Below, piece after piece: positions 35,252-47,219 of a stretch of 64,000 bases of DNA. Position 1 is the stretch's first letter, and every line of letters begins with the position of its first letter. This stretch comes from Bidens hawaiensis (taxonomy: Eukaryota > Streptophyta > Magnoliopsida > Asterales > Asteraceae), in contig JAIQDT010000028.1 in NCBI GenBank assembly GCA_021521415.1, positions 62,001-126,000 on the forward strand. The letters are read 5' to 3'. A program made the position numbers and the translations under genes. A model generated the notes under the pieces. The model ran no database searches, had not been told where the DNA came from, and saw only the letters and a list, made by a program, of their open reading frames with translations.

Positions 35252-36067
35252 CTACACGAAAGGCTTATCCTTGTGAGTCAAAGCAGTTAGGGGCAAAGTG
35301 ATCTTAGGAAAATTGAGGATGAAGCGACGATAATAACCAGCAAGACTAAGAAAGGAATGAACTTCGGTAGGAGAGGTTGGAGTCTTCCAATTCTTGATGG
35401 CTTCGACTTTGGCGGGGTCAACGTGAATACCCTTTTCGTTTACTATGTGCCCTAAGAATGGAATCTCGTTCAACCAGAATTCACACTTCGAGTACTTCGC
35501 GTAAAGTTGTTCCTTCCTCAAGAGATCAAGGATGGAAGGAAGGTGCTTTGTATGCTCGGTTTTGGACTTAGAATATATGAGAATATCATCAATAAAGACA
35601 ATCACGAATTTATCTAAGTATGGCTCGCACACGCGGTTCATGAGGTCCATGAACACCGTGGGTGCATTGGTTAACCCAAAGGGCATAACCCTAAACTCGT
35701 AATGTCCATATCGAGTTCGGAAGGCGGTCTTGGGTACATCATCTTCATGCACGCGTAGTTGATGATAACCCGAACGAAGATCAATCTTGGAGAAACAGGA
35801 GGCTCCTTGAAGTTGATCGAAGAGATTGTCGATGCGAGGCAAGGGGTAACGATTCTTGACAGTAAGCTTGTTGAGCTTGCGGTAGTCGATACACATACGG
35901 AAGGAACCATCTTTCTTCTTGACGAACAAAACGGGTGCGCCCCAAGGAGATGAACTAGCGCAGATGAACCCTTTTTCCGAAAGTTCTTGGAGTTGGGTAG
36001 ACAATTCTTGCATCTCGGAGGGTGCAAGACGGTAAGGAGCCTTTGCAATCGGAGTTGCACTAGGCAC
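35252..36067 (-). pseudogene. Gypsy element G reverse transcriptase
   Basis: This 271-residue segment holds the RT core: [40 protein letters not shown] with its catalytic Asp, [17 protein letters not shown], and the active-site FIDDILIYS. It is followed by the palm end [20 protein letters not shown]. The catalytic Asp residues are intact. A stop at about 36,091 cuts it from the protease region and another at about 35,250 from RNase H. All pol pieces are in one frame, so substitutions rather than indels inactivated it. Confidence 0.88.
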
Positions 36068-36091
36068 CAGGTCAATGCGGAATTCAACTTC

Positions 36092-38013
36092 TCAAACGGG
36101 AGGAAGACCAGAAACGTCATCGGGAAACACTTCGGGATACTCGCGAACAACCGGAATGTCTTCGATCTTTTCCTCCTTCTTTTCAACAACGTGAGCCACG
36201 AATTTTACATAATTCTTGCGTAAGTACGTATGGGCTTGAGAGAAAGTTATGAGGTTAAGGCTTGAAGGAGAAGGCTTTTCACTAATAACACGAAGAGTTT
36301 GACCATCTGCAATCGGAATACGAATAATCTTCTCGAAGCAAACGATTTCGGCACGGTGAGAGGACAACCAATCCATGCCTACTATGATGTCGAAACTTCC
36401 CAATTGCATCGGGATGAGGTCTATTGAGAACGTGTGGCCGTTAAGATTCATCTTGCAACTTCGAATAACGGAATCGATCGTCACGGATTTACCATTCGCT
36501 ACTTCAACAGTGTACGAGCTCGTAAGTTTAGACCAAGGTTTAGCAAGCAAGGACTCAAATTCAAAAGATACAAAACTCATATAGGCAACGGTATCAAATA
36601 AAATGGTTGCAAAGTGGTCGTTTATAAGAAATGTACCGTTCACCACATCGCTGTTTTGTTGTGCTTGGTGGGCATTCATCATGAAAGCACGCCCACGGTT
36701 ATCTTGAGGAGCTGCAACGGCTTGAGCGGCTTGTCTATCTTGAGGAGCAGGTGCTTGAATAGCTAGCGGTGGTGGAGCTTGATTAGCCAACAATTGAGTA
36801 ACTTGTGGCTGAATCGCTTGGTAGGCTTGATAAGCTTGGAGCTGGAATTGAGGAGCAGGAGCCAGCCGAAGTGTGTTCACGTTTTTGAGTCGTGGACACA
36901 CGTTGCGGAAGTGGCCAAGGTTGCCACAATTATAGCAAGCTCTCGTTTGGTTGATGGGTTGGACATATGGTACGGGTCGGGGATTTGGTGGAGCAGCCCG
37001 CGGGGGAGCCACTATGGTGGTTTCACGACAAGTGGGGCTAAGATGCCCGTAACGGTTGCAACGGGTGCACTGTCGGCAAAAGGCATAGGCGGGATGGTGA
37101 CGTTGGCAGGTGCTACAAAACGGGTGAGGTCCGCCATAGGGTTTCTTGAGAGGTGGTGCGGGATTGGCTTGAGGTTGGGGTTGTTAGGTTAGCGCATAGT
37201 TCTTGCGCTTCTTGTTGCGGTTTTGGGAGGAGTATGCGGGTTTGGATGATTCGGATTTGGGTTCAGCAGCAGGTTTATCGATTGGTTTCTTGGATGATTT
37301 AATGTCAAAGTCCTGGCTTTGACATGGTTATCGGTTAAGGTTGCGGCTAGGTTGATTGCGTCGCCAAGTTCTTTAGGCAAACTACTAAAAACACCGTGTT
37401 GAATCTGCCTCGGTAGTCCCCTATTGTACTTCTCGATGGCACGCAAGGTAGGGGTAACAAGATGCGGCACCAACACACTAAGCTCGTTAAAACGAGTGGT
37501 GTAAGCGGAGTGCTCACCACCCTCTTGCTTAAGGTTCCAAAACTCAGCCTCCAAATTCATAAGCTCATTTGGAGGGCAATACTATTGGGTCATGAGATCC
37601 TTCAATTCGTTCCATGGCAAGGCCACGGCAGCTTCAGTACCGCGGTTCGTCTTTTCCTTGACCCACCATGTAAGTGTGCCTTCCTCGAACATACATGTAG
37701 CGAATCGGGTTCGGTTATCATCAGGACATTCAATTTGGTAAAACACGCTTTCCATCTTTTTGTACCGCTAAAGTAGGGCAGTGGCACCTTGAGTTCCATT
37801 AAACTTGGTAGGTTTGGCATCAGTAAAGTTCTTGTCAGTTACAACGGGAGCTGATGGCGGGGGAGGAGGAGGAGGGTTAACGTTAGCCATGATGTTCTGG
37901 TGCATCTGAGTCATGATATTGGGGAGGACCGCTGTCAGGTGCTTAGTTATTTGGGTAGTTATCTTGTGGCTAGATGGTCCATATGATCGACGCTTAAGGT
38001 TACGGGAAGCCAT
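36092..38013 (-). pseudogene. Gypsy element G gag and protease
   Basis: The gag start is at 38013 (MASRNLKRRS). The frame runs through the capsid-like region (FNELSVLVPHLV, YNRGLPRQIQ) with in-frame stops near 37,768 and 37,585. A frameshift near 37,190 leads into a Cys/His-rich stretch and the zinc knuckle CYNCGNLGHFRNVCPRLK (about 36,870-36,930). The aspartic protease follows. Its expected D-S/T-G-A active site reads FDTVAYMSFVS, so the Gly is lost, although the Asp remains. The later LIPMQLGSFDIIVGMDWLS protease motif is normal. Confidence 0.8.
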
Positions 38014-38857
38014 TCTACGAACAAGGGTAACGAAAATCGTGAAACTCGGAATAGTGCATGATATATAAAGAAAAGAAATCTTTGTTAAAGTTTGTTAAAA
38101 TATGAAAACCATAAATATAATAAGTGTTGTGAGGAACTTAGAGTTTTCGTGAACCACCATGGACTCTTATGTTCCAACACAAAATCGAAATTTCGAAAAA
38201 TAAATCGAACCAAAAGCTAGGTATTCGTCTATCACCACGACTTGACAGACTTTCGGTTAAAACACATTGTAAAATATAGAGGGTTGGAGTCACACGTTGC
38301 ATGAACCACCATGACTTGTGTGACATCCTAAGGGATGCAACCATATCTTTATCACAAAGAGGACATGATCACGGTTGAAGACATAAAGTGGTGACTCGTA
38401 TGGTGGTACGTATTGGCCTAATAAGTTTCATGCCCTTCCCGAACTCTCCAGTTAAGCAACCGGGTCCAGCGTCTGATTGGATATATGCGCATTGCTTATC
38501 CTTAGGTTTCATGGACCTTGATGTCAAGAGTTCGGGAAACAAGCACGTCCCCCTTCCGGTTACTACATACCCGCCATGACGAATCATCTTTATGTAGAAG
38601 AATTATCGGAACACCCGAACGAAACTTGTTTGTAAATCCTTTGAAAATTTAGATTTTTAGGTCTAAGCCTTGGACTTGTATGTGCTTTTGTGTACATGAG
38701 GCGTAAGCGAATTAAGCAATATAGCAATAATAGTGAGTGCGTTCAAACAATCAAATAAAGGCCCACATAATTTTCTAATCATGCAATCTAAACAATTTGA
38801 ACAATTAAGCTATAGCTAAACTAGAACACTACGTCTAATGGCCTATCTTATAGCCAC
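38014..38857 (-). other. Leader of element G between gag start and PBS
   Basis: About 845 bp of untranslated internal leader. The small reading frames here have no family resemblance. Confidence 0.5.
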
Positions 38858-38870
38858 GGCTCTGATACCA
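38858..38870 (-). promoter_or_regulatory. Primer-binding site of element G (tRNA-iMet)
   Basis: The minus strand reads TGGTATCAGAGCC, the standard plant initiator tRNA-Met primer site, 3 bp inside the 5' LTR end at 38874. This fixes the element's orientation. Confidence 0.9.
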
Positions 38871-38873
38871 ATA

Positions 38874-39406
38874 TGTAACACCCTGGCTTAAGCGAAAACA
38901 CCCGAGTGTGACGTACAGATTGTTCAAACACACGTGACACTATTTGGTGACAATAATAACATTAATTCATTTAAAAACATCATGTAACACAAGTTCCAAA
39001 GTAAACAATACATGTTCAAACCAAAACATAATCATAACATTCGTTCTTTTATTGAAATACCCTAAGTAATCTAAGTGTCTTCAATACTTCAACCTTTAAT
39101 CACGGTACCTGTAACATATGTATAAAATATGGGCAGCTATAAATACAGCTGGTCAGATTTCCACAATTTAAACACGTACTTAAAAACCATACAATTCATA
39201 GACATGTGATAAACGAGCAAGTAAGTCATTTCTAGTTGGTACAACCAACGCACTTAGATAATCGCGCAAGTAAGGTCCTTTTCAATTGGTAACAACCAAT
39301 GTACTTGGATAATGAGGCCCTTTTCCACTCGATACAAATGGATCAGAGTGCAAAGGGGGGTGTATGATCATACTTAATGAGGCTTCCCAATCGTGCAAGT
39401 AATATT
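38874..39406 (-). repeat. 5' LTR of element G, truncated by element A
   Basis: The first 533 bp of the LTR in plus-strand reading match 31395-31927. The match stops at AATATT, where element A begins with TGTTGGGTC. The 3' LTR copy continues with CGTGCAAGTAATACAAG. The remaining 1.39 kb of this LTR should lie right of the window, beyond the nested elements. Confidence 0.85.
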
Positions 39407-40439
39407 TGTTGGGTCGGAATTTTGATAAGGAAGATTGGAATCTTCTCAACCTACTCAGAAAATGGCTAAGTATGGACTTCGAGCAAGCCTAGACGATTGA
39501 GCATGGTTTTACTACTTCGAGCAAGGTCTTCAGAACCTTAAATGGTTAATTCTTCTAAGTGTTAAGGCTTCGAGCAAACTACACTTCAACGAGCAAAAGT
39601 GTTCTTCTATCGAGCATGGATTGCCAATCGAGCAAACAACTTGATCATACAAGTTTTAATCAAGTGTTACAAGCACAGGATGATCGAGCACATGGGGACA
39701 AGCATGGATGCAATAAGAAGATGTCACATGATCAAAGCAAGGACTTCGAGCACAGTTCAGTTCCCCGAGCAAGATTTACGTCTGAGTATGCTAAAGATTG
39801 CTGAATAAGAAGACTGAAGACATCAAGAATAATGAGCTTGCTCGATGGACTAGTTCGAGCAAAGCATTGATTAGTCAAGAGGAATGAAGCTTGCTGGAGG
39901 AGAATATCTTCACCGAAGATATTCTAAGTAAAGTATGATCGAGGACATTCGTCGAGCATACCTAGCATAGTGAGTCTGCTCGAGCAAGATTGTTACCTTG
40001 ATCGAGGACTCAACATTTGTATTATTTTGTATTTCATTGTGTAATGATTAGGAACTTCTAGATGGAATGTCAGGGTCTATAAATAGGGTCCTAGGTTTCC
40101 ATTTAGGGTATGGACATGGATAACGACACACACAATACAAGAAACATTCTAAAAGAATATTCTATTTGTTTCCTCGTACTGTCGCCGCCGCCGTCACACA
40201 CAAAACCCTAGATATTCCTTTCACTGTTTCATTAATGACTCAATTAATATAGTGAATCTTTGTCTGGAATGTGCTTTTATTGATTAGTTATTATCATTTC
40301 GTGTTTGTTATTTTCACTCCTTCATTCCCACTTGTTGGATATCTTGATTCCGCCGGGATATTCAACAGGCCTTCGAATAACAGAGTTAGTGTGTTCTTGT
40401 CAACCTTTCTCAGGTTTCACCCGACTCACGGTCCTGACA
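39407..40439 (+). repeat. 5' LTR of element A, rich in CGAGCA
   Basis: It runs from TGTTGGGTCGGAATT to CGGTCCTGACA, about 1,033 bp. The upstream part (39,478-40,010) carries many CGAGCA words (TTCGAGCAA, TCGAGCAC). TCTATAAATAGGG at 40,077 is a good TATA box. The 3' boundary rests on the primer-binding site two bases later; an alternative end is ATTCAACA at 40,367. Confidence 0.7.
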
Positions 40440-40441
40440 AG

Positions 40442-40453
40442 TGGTAAAAGAGC
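40442..40453 (+). promoter_or_regulatory. Primer-binding site of element A
   Basis: TGGTAAAAGAGC matches the initiator tRNA-Met site TGGTATCAGAGC at 10 of 12 positions and lies 2 bp after the LTR end. Confidence 0.65.
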
Positions 40454-40547
40454 TTGTGAAGCTCGCTGAAGGCCACGGGACAGAAGGTTTGTGAAAAAGC
40501 TTGAAGCTTTACTCTGTTTCACTACTGCAAATTCCAGATCTGCTAAA

Positions 40548-41735
40548 ATGGAAGACCAAGAAGTCTCTACCAACAAGATTCCTAGATTGCTTGGACAAGA
40601 AAACTTCATTAAATGGAAGGTGCTCTTCGAAGCAGCTGTAAACTACAACAACCTAGAGCTTTGGACTTCCATCACTGAAGGAAACTATGTTCCTTCAATA
40701 GCTCCGAGCAACAATGCCACTGTTGAGCTAAAAATGAAGAAACAGGACGATAAGGATTTGTCTATGCTGAAGTTAGGTCTTTCTTGGGAAATCTTGACAA
40801 CTGTCAATCATCACAAAACCGCAAAGGGTATGTATGATGCGGTCATAGACATGTTTGAAGGAAATACTAAACTAAGAGATATCAAGAAAGATAGATTGAA
40901 GCAACAACTAGACAGGTTCAAGTTTAAAGACGGAGAGAGATTAAAATCAGTATTGTAGAGGTTTATGATGATTGTAAATGACATAAGAACAACTGAGCTA
41001 CAGATCTCTGACTTTGAGCTGAATAAGAAGCTTTTATCATCCTTGTCCGGTGAATGGTACACTGCCAACAAGTTTATTAAGGAGAAAGTCAGTTTCCCCA
41101 ATTTTAAGCTGGATGATGTGATTGCATTTCTCAAAGCTGCAGAACAAGAGATGATCGAAAATCATATGATTAGAGAGGGCAAGCCATGTTTTCAAGTGAA
41201 CAATGCTCTTGTAGCACCAATGGGCAATCTCTCAATCAAGAACCAGCAGCCTATTATTGAAGAGCCATCTGAAACAAGTTCAACATGTAGTGGCCACTCA
41301 AGGTTTAATGTTCAGTTGATTGAAGATGATACTACCTCTTCAACAAATGGACAGTCAACATTTATGCAAAACAATAATGCTCAAGGAACATACTATCAAG
41401 CATTGTCTCTATGTTTACTGAGTCATATCATGCCTTTGTCGCCAAGAACCTGATCAACACAAGTATTGTGTAGGAAGATCTTGAGTAAATCGGTGCTGAT
41501 GACTTGGAAGACATGGACATAAAGTGGCATGCAGTTATGTTAGCCGTGAGGAGCAAAAGGTTGTATAACAGAACTGGAAGAACAAGCTTTAATGGACCAA
41601 ATGAAAGGATTGGCTTGACAAGTCAAAAGCTATCTGTTACAATTGTCAACAACCAGGACATTTTGCTAGAGAGTGCAACATGCCAAAGCAAGTAGGTAAC
41701 CAAGTGAATCAGAACCAATTCTATCAAAATCAGAA
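40548..41735 (+). pseudogene. Copia element A gag
   Basis: The start ATG at 40548 gives MEDQEVSTNKIPRLLGQENF, followed by the Copia gag (UBN2-type) fold including the WKVLFEAAV and LKLGLSWEIL segments. A TAG at about 40,956 interrupts it, and the same frame continues with FMMIVNDIRTTE and LLSSLSGEW. Another disruption falls near 41,451. The zinc knuckle CYNCQQPGHFAREC (about 41635-41676) is intact but in a shifted register from the neighbouring ORF. In an active element this would form the nucleocapsid particle. Confidence 0.8.
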
Positions 41736-43735
41736 TTAGAATTTCCAGCACCAGAGAACTCAGATCACCAACCAAAACCCCTATCAAAATCCAAACTGAC
41801 CCCAGCAACAAACCCTTCAACCCCAAAGAAACAACCAAATGCAGGTTCACACTAATCAGAACAGAGTTAATCAGAACAATGTAAATCAGGTTCGGGATCA
41901 AGGAAACGTTGCAGTAACAAGGGTGTCTCAGGATGGGGAGTTTGATTGGAGCAACCATGCAGCTGAGATTGAGAAGGCAAATATTGCTTTTATGGCAAAA
42001 GTATAGGACAAGTCTGAATCTTCAAATGCACAGGTACAATCTGATATTTCAATTTCTGATCTTCTTATTACCATTGATGAACTCAATCAGGAGATTGGAA
42101 AGTGGGAAACTGAGTGTGGGAGAAAGGAAGCATTCTTGAATGTATCCGAAGCCAATGAAGCTACTTATGAAAATCAAATCAAGGGGCTTGAAGAGGATTG
42201 TATGCAGGCATACCGAACCCAATCAAAAATGACATTTGAAATTGAGGGTTTGAAAAAGATGTATGCTGAAGAGAAATTGAAGAATGCTGACTTGCCGATT
42301 CAATGGGATTCTTGAAGAACCTTGTCTCTACAGGAAATATAGTGGGTTATGTGGATAAGATAACAGAAGAAGAAAGTACAAAAAGGTGCCACCACCTTTC
42401 TGTGATAGCTACCCACTGAAAGTAGACAAGGAAAGCAGAAGCGAATATCTGAAACAATTCAAGAACATGTTTGATGATAAAGCTGAGTTTGTGAAGCAAT
42501 ATGATGATGTGTTTGTGGATAAGAATGGAGAGTTTGCAGTAAAACAAAATGAGGAATCAGAATTGCAGACAAATGCAAAGAAGGATGACCAGAAAAAGAA
42601 ATGGAGTGAGTACTCAAGTGAAGATAGTAACTGCAGCTGCGGAAGCACAAAGTCATCTAAGGGCAAGAATAAAAAGGGATCGAGCAAAAAGAAAAGTGAA
42701 AAGATTCCCCTTCTGCCAAAGATGACTCCAAAGATGAAAAAGCACCATGAAAAGATTAGAAAAGAACATGTGGTGTTTGACATCTGTGCTAGGCCACAGC
42801 TAGAAAACAAAAGAAGAACTGAAGAAACAATGAAATCTACTTATGATCAGTCACATCCTCCAATCTATCCAGTCTTCTGAAACCATGAACTATTTGACAT
42901 TGGAGATGCGGAGTATGTACCCATGAGAAGATTTGTTGGAAAAGAAAATGGAAGCAGTTCAAGAATCCCTTCCAAGTTGAAGCCTATAGTGTTTGTCAAA
43001 GAAAAATATCATCTGGAGCCTGATCTGAACAAACCAATTAAGATGGACTTCAGCAACTCTTTATGTCCTAAAACTTCCCTAGGCTTTGACTTTCCCAAAC
43101 CCAGTGACAAGATTAAAGACAAGCAATTTCTTGAAGACATGGGGAGCTATGCCAAAGTCTGGTGCAAGAAATGTGATGCCTATGGTCATCACACTGACTC
43201 TTGCTAGTTTGAAGAGGAAGAGTTTGTGGTTCCTAATGTGGTCTGTGGCTTTGACATGAAAGGATGCAGGAAAATGTATCAAAGATACTTAAATGAAGAA
43301 AAAGGCAATTCAGATGATGAAGAAAAGAGATCTGTGCTAGAAAAGAGACTGAAACAAGTCTTGAAGATCAAGGATGATACGAAGGTATCAAGCAAACCTG
43401 CAAAGAACAGAAGGTCAAATGACAAAGGAAAAGAAAAGATTAGACCTGGTGTTCTCAATGAGGATGAGAAATTTTTGTTGAAGCAGGGTTATGAACCAAG
43501 AGGGTTCCAATGGAAGACTAAGAAGGAGTTGACTGAAAAGAAAAACTATGTGATTGAGCAAACTAAAGAATTAATCAAGTCACAAGTTATGAAAGCTGGG
43601 TTAGAATCATACTCAGAAGAAGAATGTGAAGTTGTGTATGAAGACCCACTTCCTGTTCCAGTTCCAACTCCTGATGAATCTTCACTTGATACTGAATTAC
43701 AAACTTATGCAGTTTGTGACTCAGAATCTAACTAA
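41736..43735 (+). pseudogene. Gag-pol spacer of element A with coiled coil and second zinc knuckle
   Basis: A 2-kb region between gag and protease. It begins with Asn/Gln-rich sequence, then predicted coiled coil (LLITIDELNQEIGKWETE onwards to about 42,315), a Lys/Ser-rich stretch (42,560-42,720), and a second CCHC knuckle, CKKCDAYGHHTDSC (about 43163-43204). Another charged segment follows to 43,735. Stops and frameshifts are frequent. Element B has a matching layout, so this is a feature of the lineage and not random sequence. Confidence 0.65.
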
Positions 43736-43746
43736 TTCTATTTTGT

Positions 43747-45108
43747 ATGTATATGCAGGAACAGTCCTTGTATAATAATGACTTATGGTACATGGACAGT
43801 GGATGTTCCAGACACATGACTTGTGACAAAACTGCACTTATCAATTATGAAAAGAAGCATGAAGGGCCAGTTGCTTTTTGGAGTGATGAAAATAGAGGGA
43901 AGATTGTTGGAAGAGGAACACTCACCAATGGCAAAGTATCCTTTGAGAATGTGCTACATGTTGAAGGACTACAATACAATCTACTCAGCATTTCTCAAGT
44001 TTGTGATAAAGGGTACAAGGTGGCCTTCAATGCTGAACACTGCCTGATTTTGAAGCCTGAGTTTGTGATTCCAACTGAGATGATCATGATGATGGCTCCA
44101 AGAAATGGCAACCACTATGAGCTAAGAATGAATCCTGCTACACCTAGAGGTGGTTCATGCGTTGTTTCCAAAGCCACTGAAAATGAGACCAAACTGTGGC
44201 ATAGGAAGATGTGTTATGTCAATTTGAAGAACATGAACAAGCTAGTGAAATGTAAACATGTTGTTGGCCTTCCCACAAGAGAGTTCAAGTTGGAAGAAAA
44301 ATGCACATCTTGCCTTAAGGGGAAACAACATAAATCCTCACATAAGAGCAAAATGATAAACACCATTGATGAGGTCTTGGAACTGTTACACATGGATCTA
44401 TTTGGTCCTGTAAGTGTTCCAAGTATTGGAAAGAAGAGATATTGCTTAGTGATCACTGATGATTATTCAAGGTTTACTTGGGTATACTTCATGGGCAGCA
44501 AGGATGAAACCACAGAATTGATCAGATCCTATGTGTTGAAGATGGAAAATCAGCTTGAAAGGAAGGTCAAAGTCATTAGAAGTGACAATGGGACAAAATT
44601 CAAGAATGGAACAATGGAAGAATTCTGCACTTCTAAGGGGATATTTCAACAATACGGTACACCTAGAACTCCTGAACAGAATGGTGTTGCAGAAAGAAGA
44701 AACAGAACATTGATTGAAGCTGCAAGGACCATGATTGCTGATGCAAACCTGCCAGTCACTTTTTGGGCAGAAGTAATCAACACTGCATGTTATGTGCAGA
44801 ACAGGGTTCTACTAAACAAGGCTCAAAACAAGACGCCATATGAGTTTATCTTCAAAAGAAAGCCCTATGTGAAGTTCTTGAAGCCTTTTGGATGTAGATG
44901 CTCACTGTTGAATACAAAGGACTATCTAAACAAATTCCAGTCAAAATCTCTGGAATGTTTCTTTGTGGGCTACTCATCTCATTCAAAGGCTTACAGAGTC
45001 TATGTGAAGGAGCACATGGTGGTCATTGAGTCATCAGACATAATATTCAATGAAACCACTTTAACAATGTTGAAGGTCCCAAATGGCTTTTTGACTTGGA
45101 AAAGATGA
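43747..45108 (+). pseudogene. Copia element A protease and integrase
   Basis: This 453-residue open segment starts at the protease (WYMDSGCSRHMTCDK, catalytic D-S-G), continues with the GAG-pre-integrase zinc motif (ending CTSCLKGKQH) and the integrase core: Asp in LLHMDLFGPV, Asp in VIRSDNGTKF, Glu in NGVAERRNRTL. All catalytic residues are present. The WYxDSGCSRHMTGDK-like protease is typical of the SIRE lineage. The frame is open to 45108, then breaks before RT. Confidence 0.88.
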
Positions 45109-45129
45109 TCAAATCTTTCAAAATTTACA

Positions 45130-47219
45130 ATGAAGATATGGATGACAGCATGTACAGAAACAGTTTTAACGACAAAACAAAAACAAGTTGATCTGGACAA
45201 GCTATGGTCGTCTGTTGCTCCAAATCCAATTGGATTTAACTTTGAAAGATGCAACCAACAACCTTCTGAATTTGAGATGAATGAACAAGATGCTGCAATT
45301 GAAGTGTCTAATGAAGGTCCAAGTGATGTAGAGAGTGAACCCATTCAAAGCCAACAACCTGCTCAGACTGAAGCGATAAATCAATTTGAAGATAGGTTTC
45401 AGTCTTTGTTTGGCTCTCTACATATTGGGTCAAATGAAGCATTATCATCAGAGATTAATCAAACTCAATCAAACGATGAAGCTCAAGAGAGAATTGAAAG
45501 TGAATCTGCTGAGTTTAATATGACCAATCTAGAGACAGAAGTGTTTTCACAACAGTTTGTGCAAACCACCTCTATTGAAAGAAATCACCCTGCAGAAAAT
45601 ATAATAGGAGACTTGCATGAAAGAGTGACTAGAAGCTCTTCTGAAAAGGCAAACATCTGTCTGTATGCCTGCTTCTTATCCAAGTTGAACCAAAGAACAT
45701 TAATCAAGCTTTAAAAGACAACAGCTGGGTAGAAGCTATGCAGGAAGAGTTAGCCTAATTCAGAGACTTACATGTATGGGACTTGGTTGACAAGCCCAGA
45801 GGTAAGTATGCTATTGGAACAAAATGGGTGTTCAGAAACAAGAAAGATGAAAGGGGGATAGTGATCAAGAAGAAAGCAAGATTGGTGGCTCTAGGATGCT
45901 TATAGGAGGAAGGAGTGAACTTTGAAGAAGTTTTTGCTCCAGTTGCAAGACTAGAGGCTATCAGGATCTTTCTGGCATATGCAGCATCAATGAACATTAA
46001 AGTCTATCAACTCGATGTAAAATCTGCATTCTTAAATAGAAAGATTGATGAAGAAGTTTATGTCACTCAACCTCCAGGATTTGAAGACCCAGTTCATCCC
46101 AACAAGGTTTACAAACTCAGCAAAGCACTATATGGACTGCATAAGCACCAAGGGCTTGGTATGATGAGTTATCTAACCATCTGTTGGATAATGGCTTCTG
46201 CAGAGGAGCTATAGACAAAACTTTATTATACAAAAGGTGGAACAAGGATCTGCTGCTGTTGCAAGTGTATGTGGATGACATTATCTTTGGCTCTACAAAT
46301 GAACAAATGTGCAAGGAGTTTGAGCAAGTAATGAAATCCAAGTACAAGATGAGCTCAATGGGGGAAATGAATTTCTTCCTTGGACTTCAGGTGTAACAGA
46401 AAGCTGATGGAATCTTTATTAATCAATCAAAGTATGTACAAGAGATTCTTAACAAATTCAAGTGCGAAGACTTCAAGACAGTGTCTACACCGATGGACAC
46501 ACATGAGAAAATGGTACCTGATGAAAAGGGGGAGCCGGTGGACCAGCATGAATATAGGGCCAAGATAGGATCACTGATGTATCTCACAGCATCTAGGCCA
46601 GATATTATGTTTGCTGTGTGTGTCTGTGCCAGATTCCAAGCTAACCCCAAGGTCTCACATATGCTAGCAGTTAAGAGGATCTTCAGATATCTAAAGGGAA
46701 AACCAGATTTGGGGATTTGGTATCCAAAGAACCCTTCCTTTGACTTGATGGCCTACACAGAAAGTGACTATGATGGTTGCAACATGAGTAGAAAATCAAC
46801 CTATGGAGGATGCCAGTTTTTAGGGAATAGGTTGGTTTCTTGGCAATGCAAGAAGAATATTGTAGTGTCAATCTCTACTGCTGAAGCTGAGTATATTGCT
46901 GCTTCTGCCTGCTGTGCACAGGCTCTGTGGATTCAAAATCAACTGCTGGATTATGGTTTGAATTTCTTACTTACACCTATTTTAATTGATAATACTGCTG
47001 CTATGTTCATTGTTAAGAATCCAGTCCAACATTCTAAGACTAAGCACATTGAAATTAGACATCATTTCATTAGAGACTGTCAGGAAAAAAGGTTTAATAT
47101 AAATGAAGAGGGTAGATACATCTGATAATTTTGCTGATTTATTCACCAAACCCTTAGATAAAACTAGATTTCATTTTATGTTAAAATGCCAAGGAATGAT
47201 AAATGCTGATGAAGTTTGA
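45130..47219 (+). pseudogene. Copia element A reverse transcriptase and RNase H
   Basis: After a variable acidic linker (45,130-45,700), RT motifs appear in broken frames: [41 protein letters not shown], then a frameshift after LYGLHKH, and the active site LQVYVDDIIFGSTNEQ. A stop falls at about 46,394 (after FLGLQV). RNase H follows with SRPDIMFAVCVCARFQANP, KSTYGGCQFLG and STAEAEYIAAS. It ends after a last frameshift in DNFADLFTKPLDKTRFHFML, with TGA near 47,219. It is clearly inactive. Confidence 0.85.

Larger units (their letters stand above)
31395..39406 (-). mobile_element. Gypsy element G (chromodomain type), 5' LTR truncated by element A
   Basis: A minus-strand Ty3/Gypsy element. The 3' LTR is 31395-33313 (1,919 bp, read on the minus strand as TGTGACATTC to GGGTGTTACA). 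The internal region is 33314-38873. The 5' LTR starts at 38874 and is cut after 533 bp by Copia element A. The primer-binding site TGGTATCAGAGCC (minus strand, 38858-38870) is complementary to initiator tRNA-Met. The order gag, protease, RT, RNase H, integrase with a C-terminal chromodomain-like tail places it among plant chromoviruses, possibly Tekay-like. Visible LTR differences include several C/T changes at CpG-type sites, so it is not young. In-frame stops break gag and pol. Confidence 0.9.

Noticed and set aside
33299..37776. Several plus-strand ORFs of 60-140 codons
   Set aside because: They are antisense shadows of the Gypsy gag-pol on the minus strand and have no family features.
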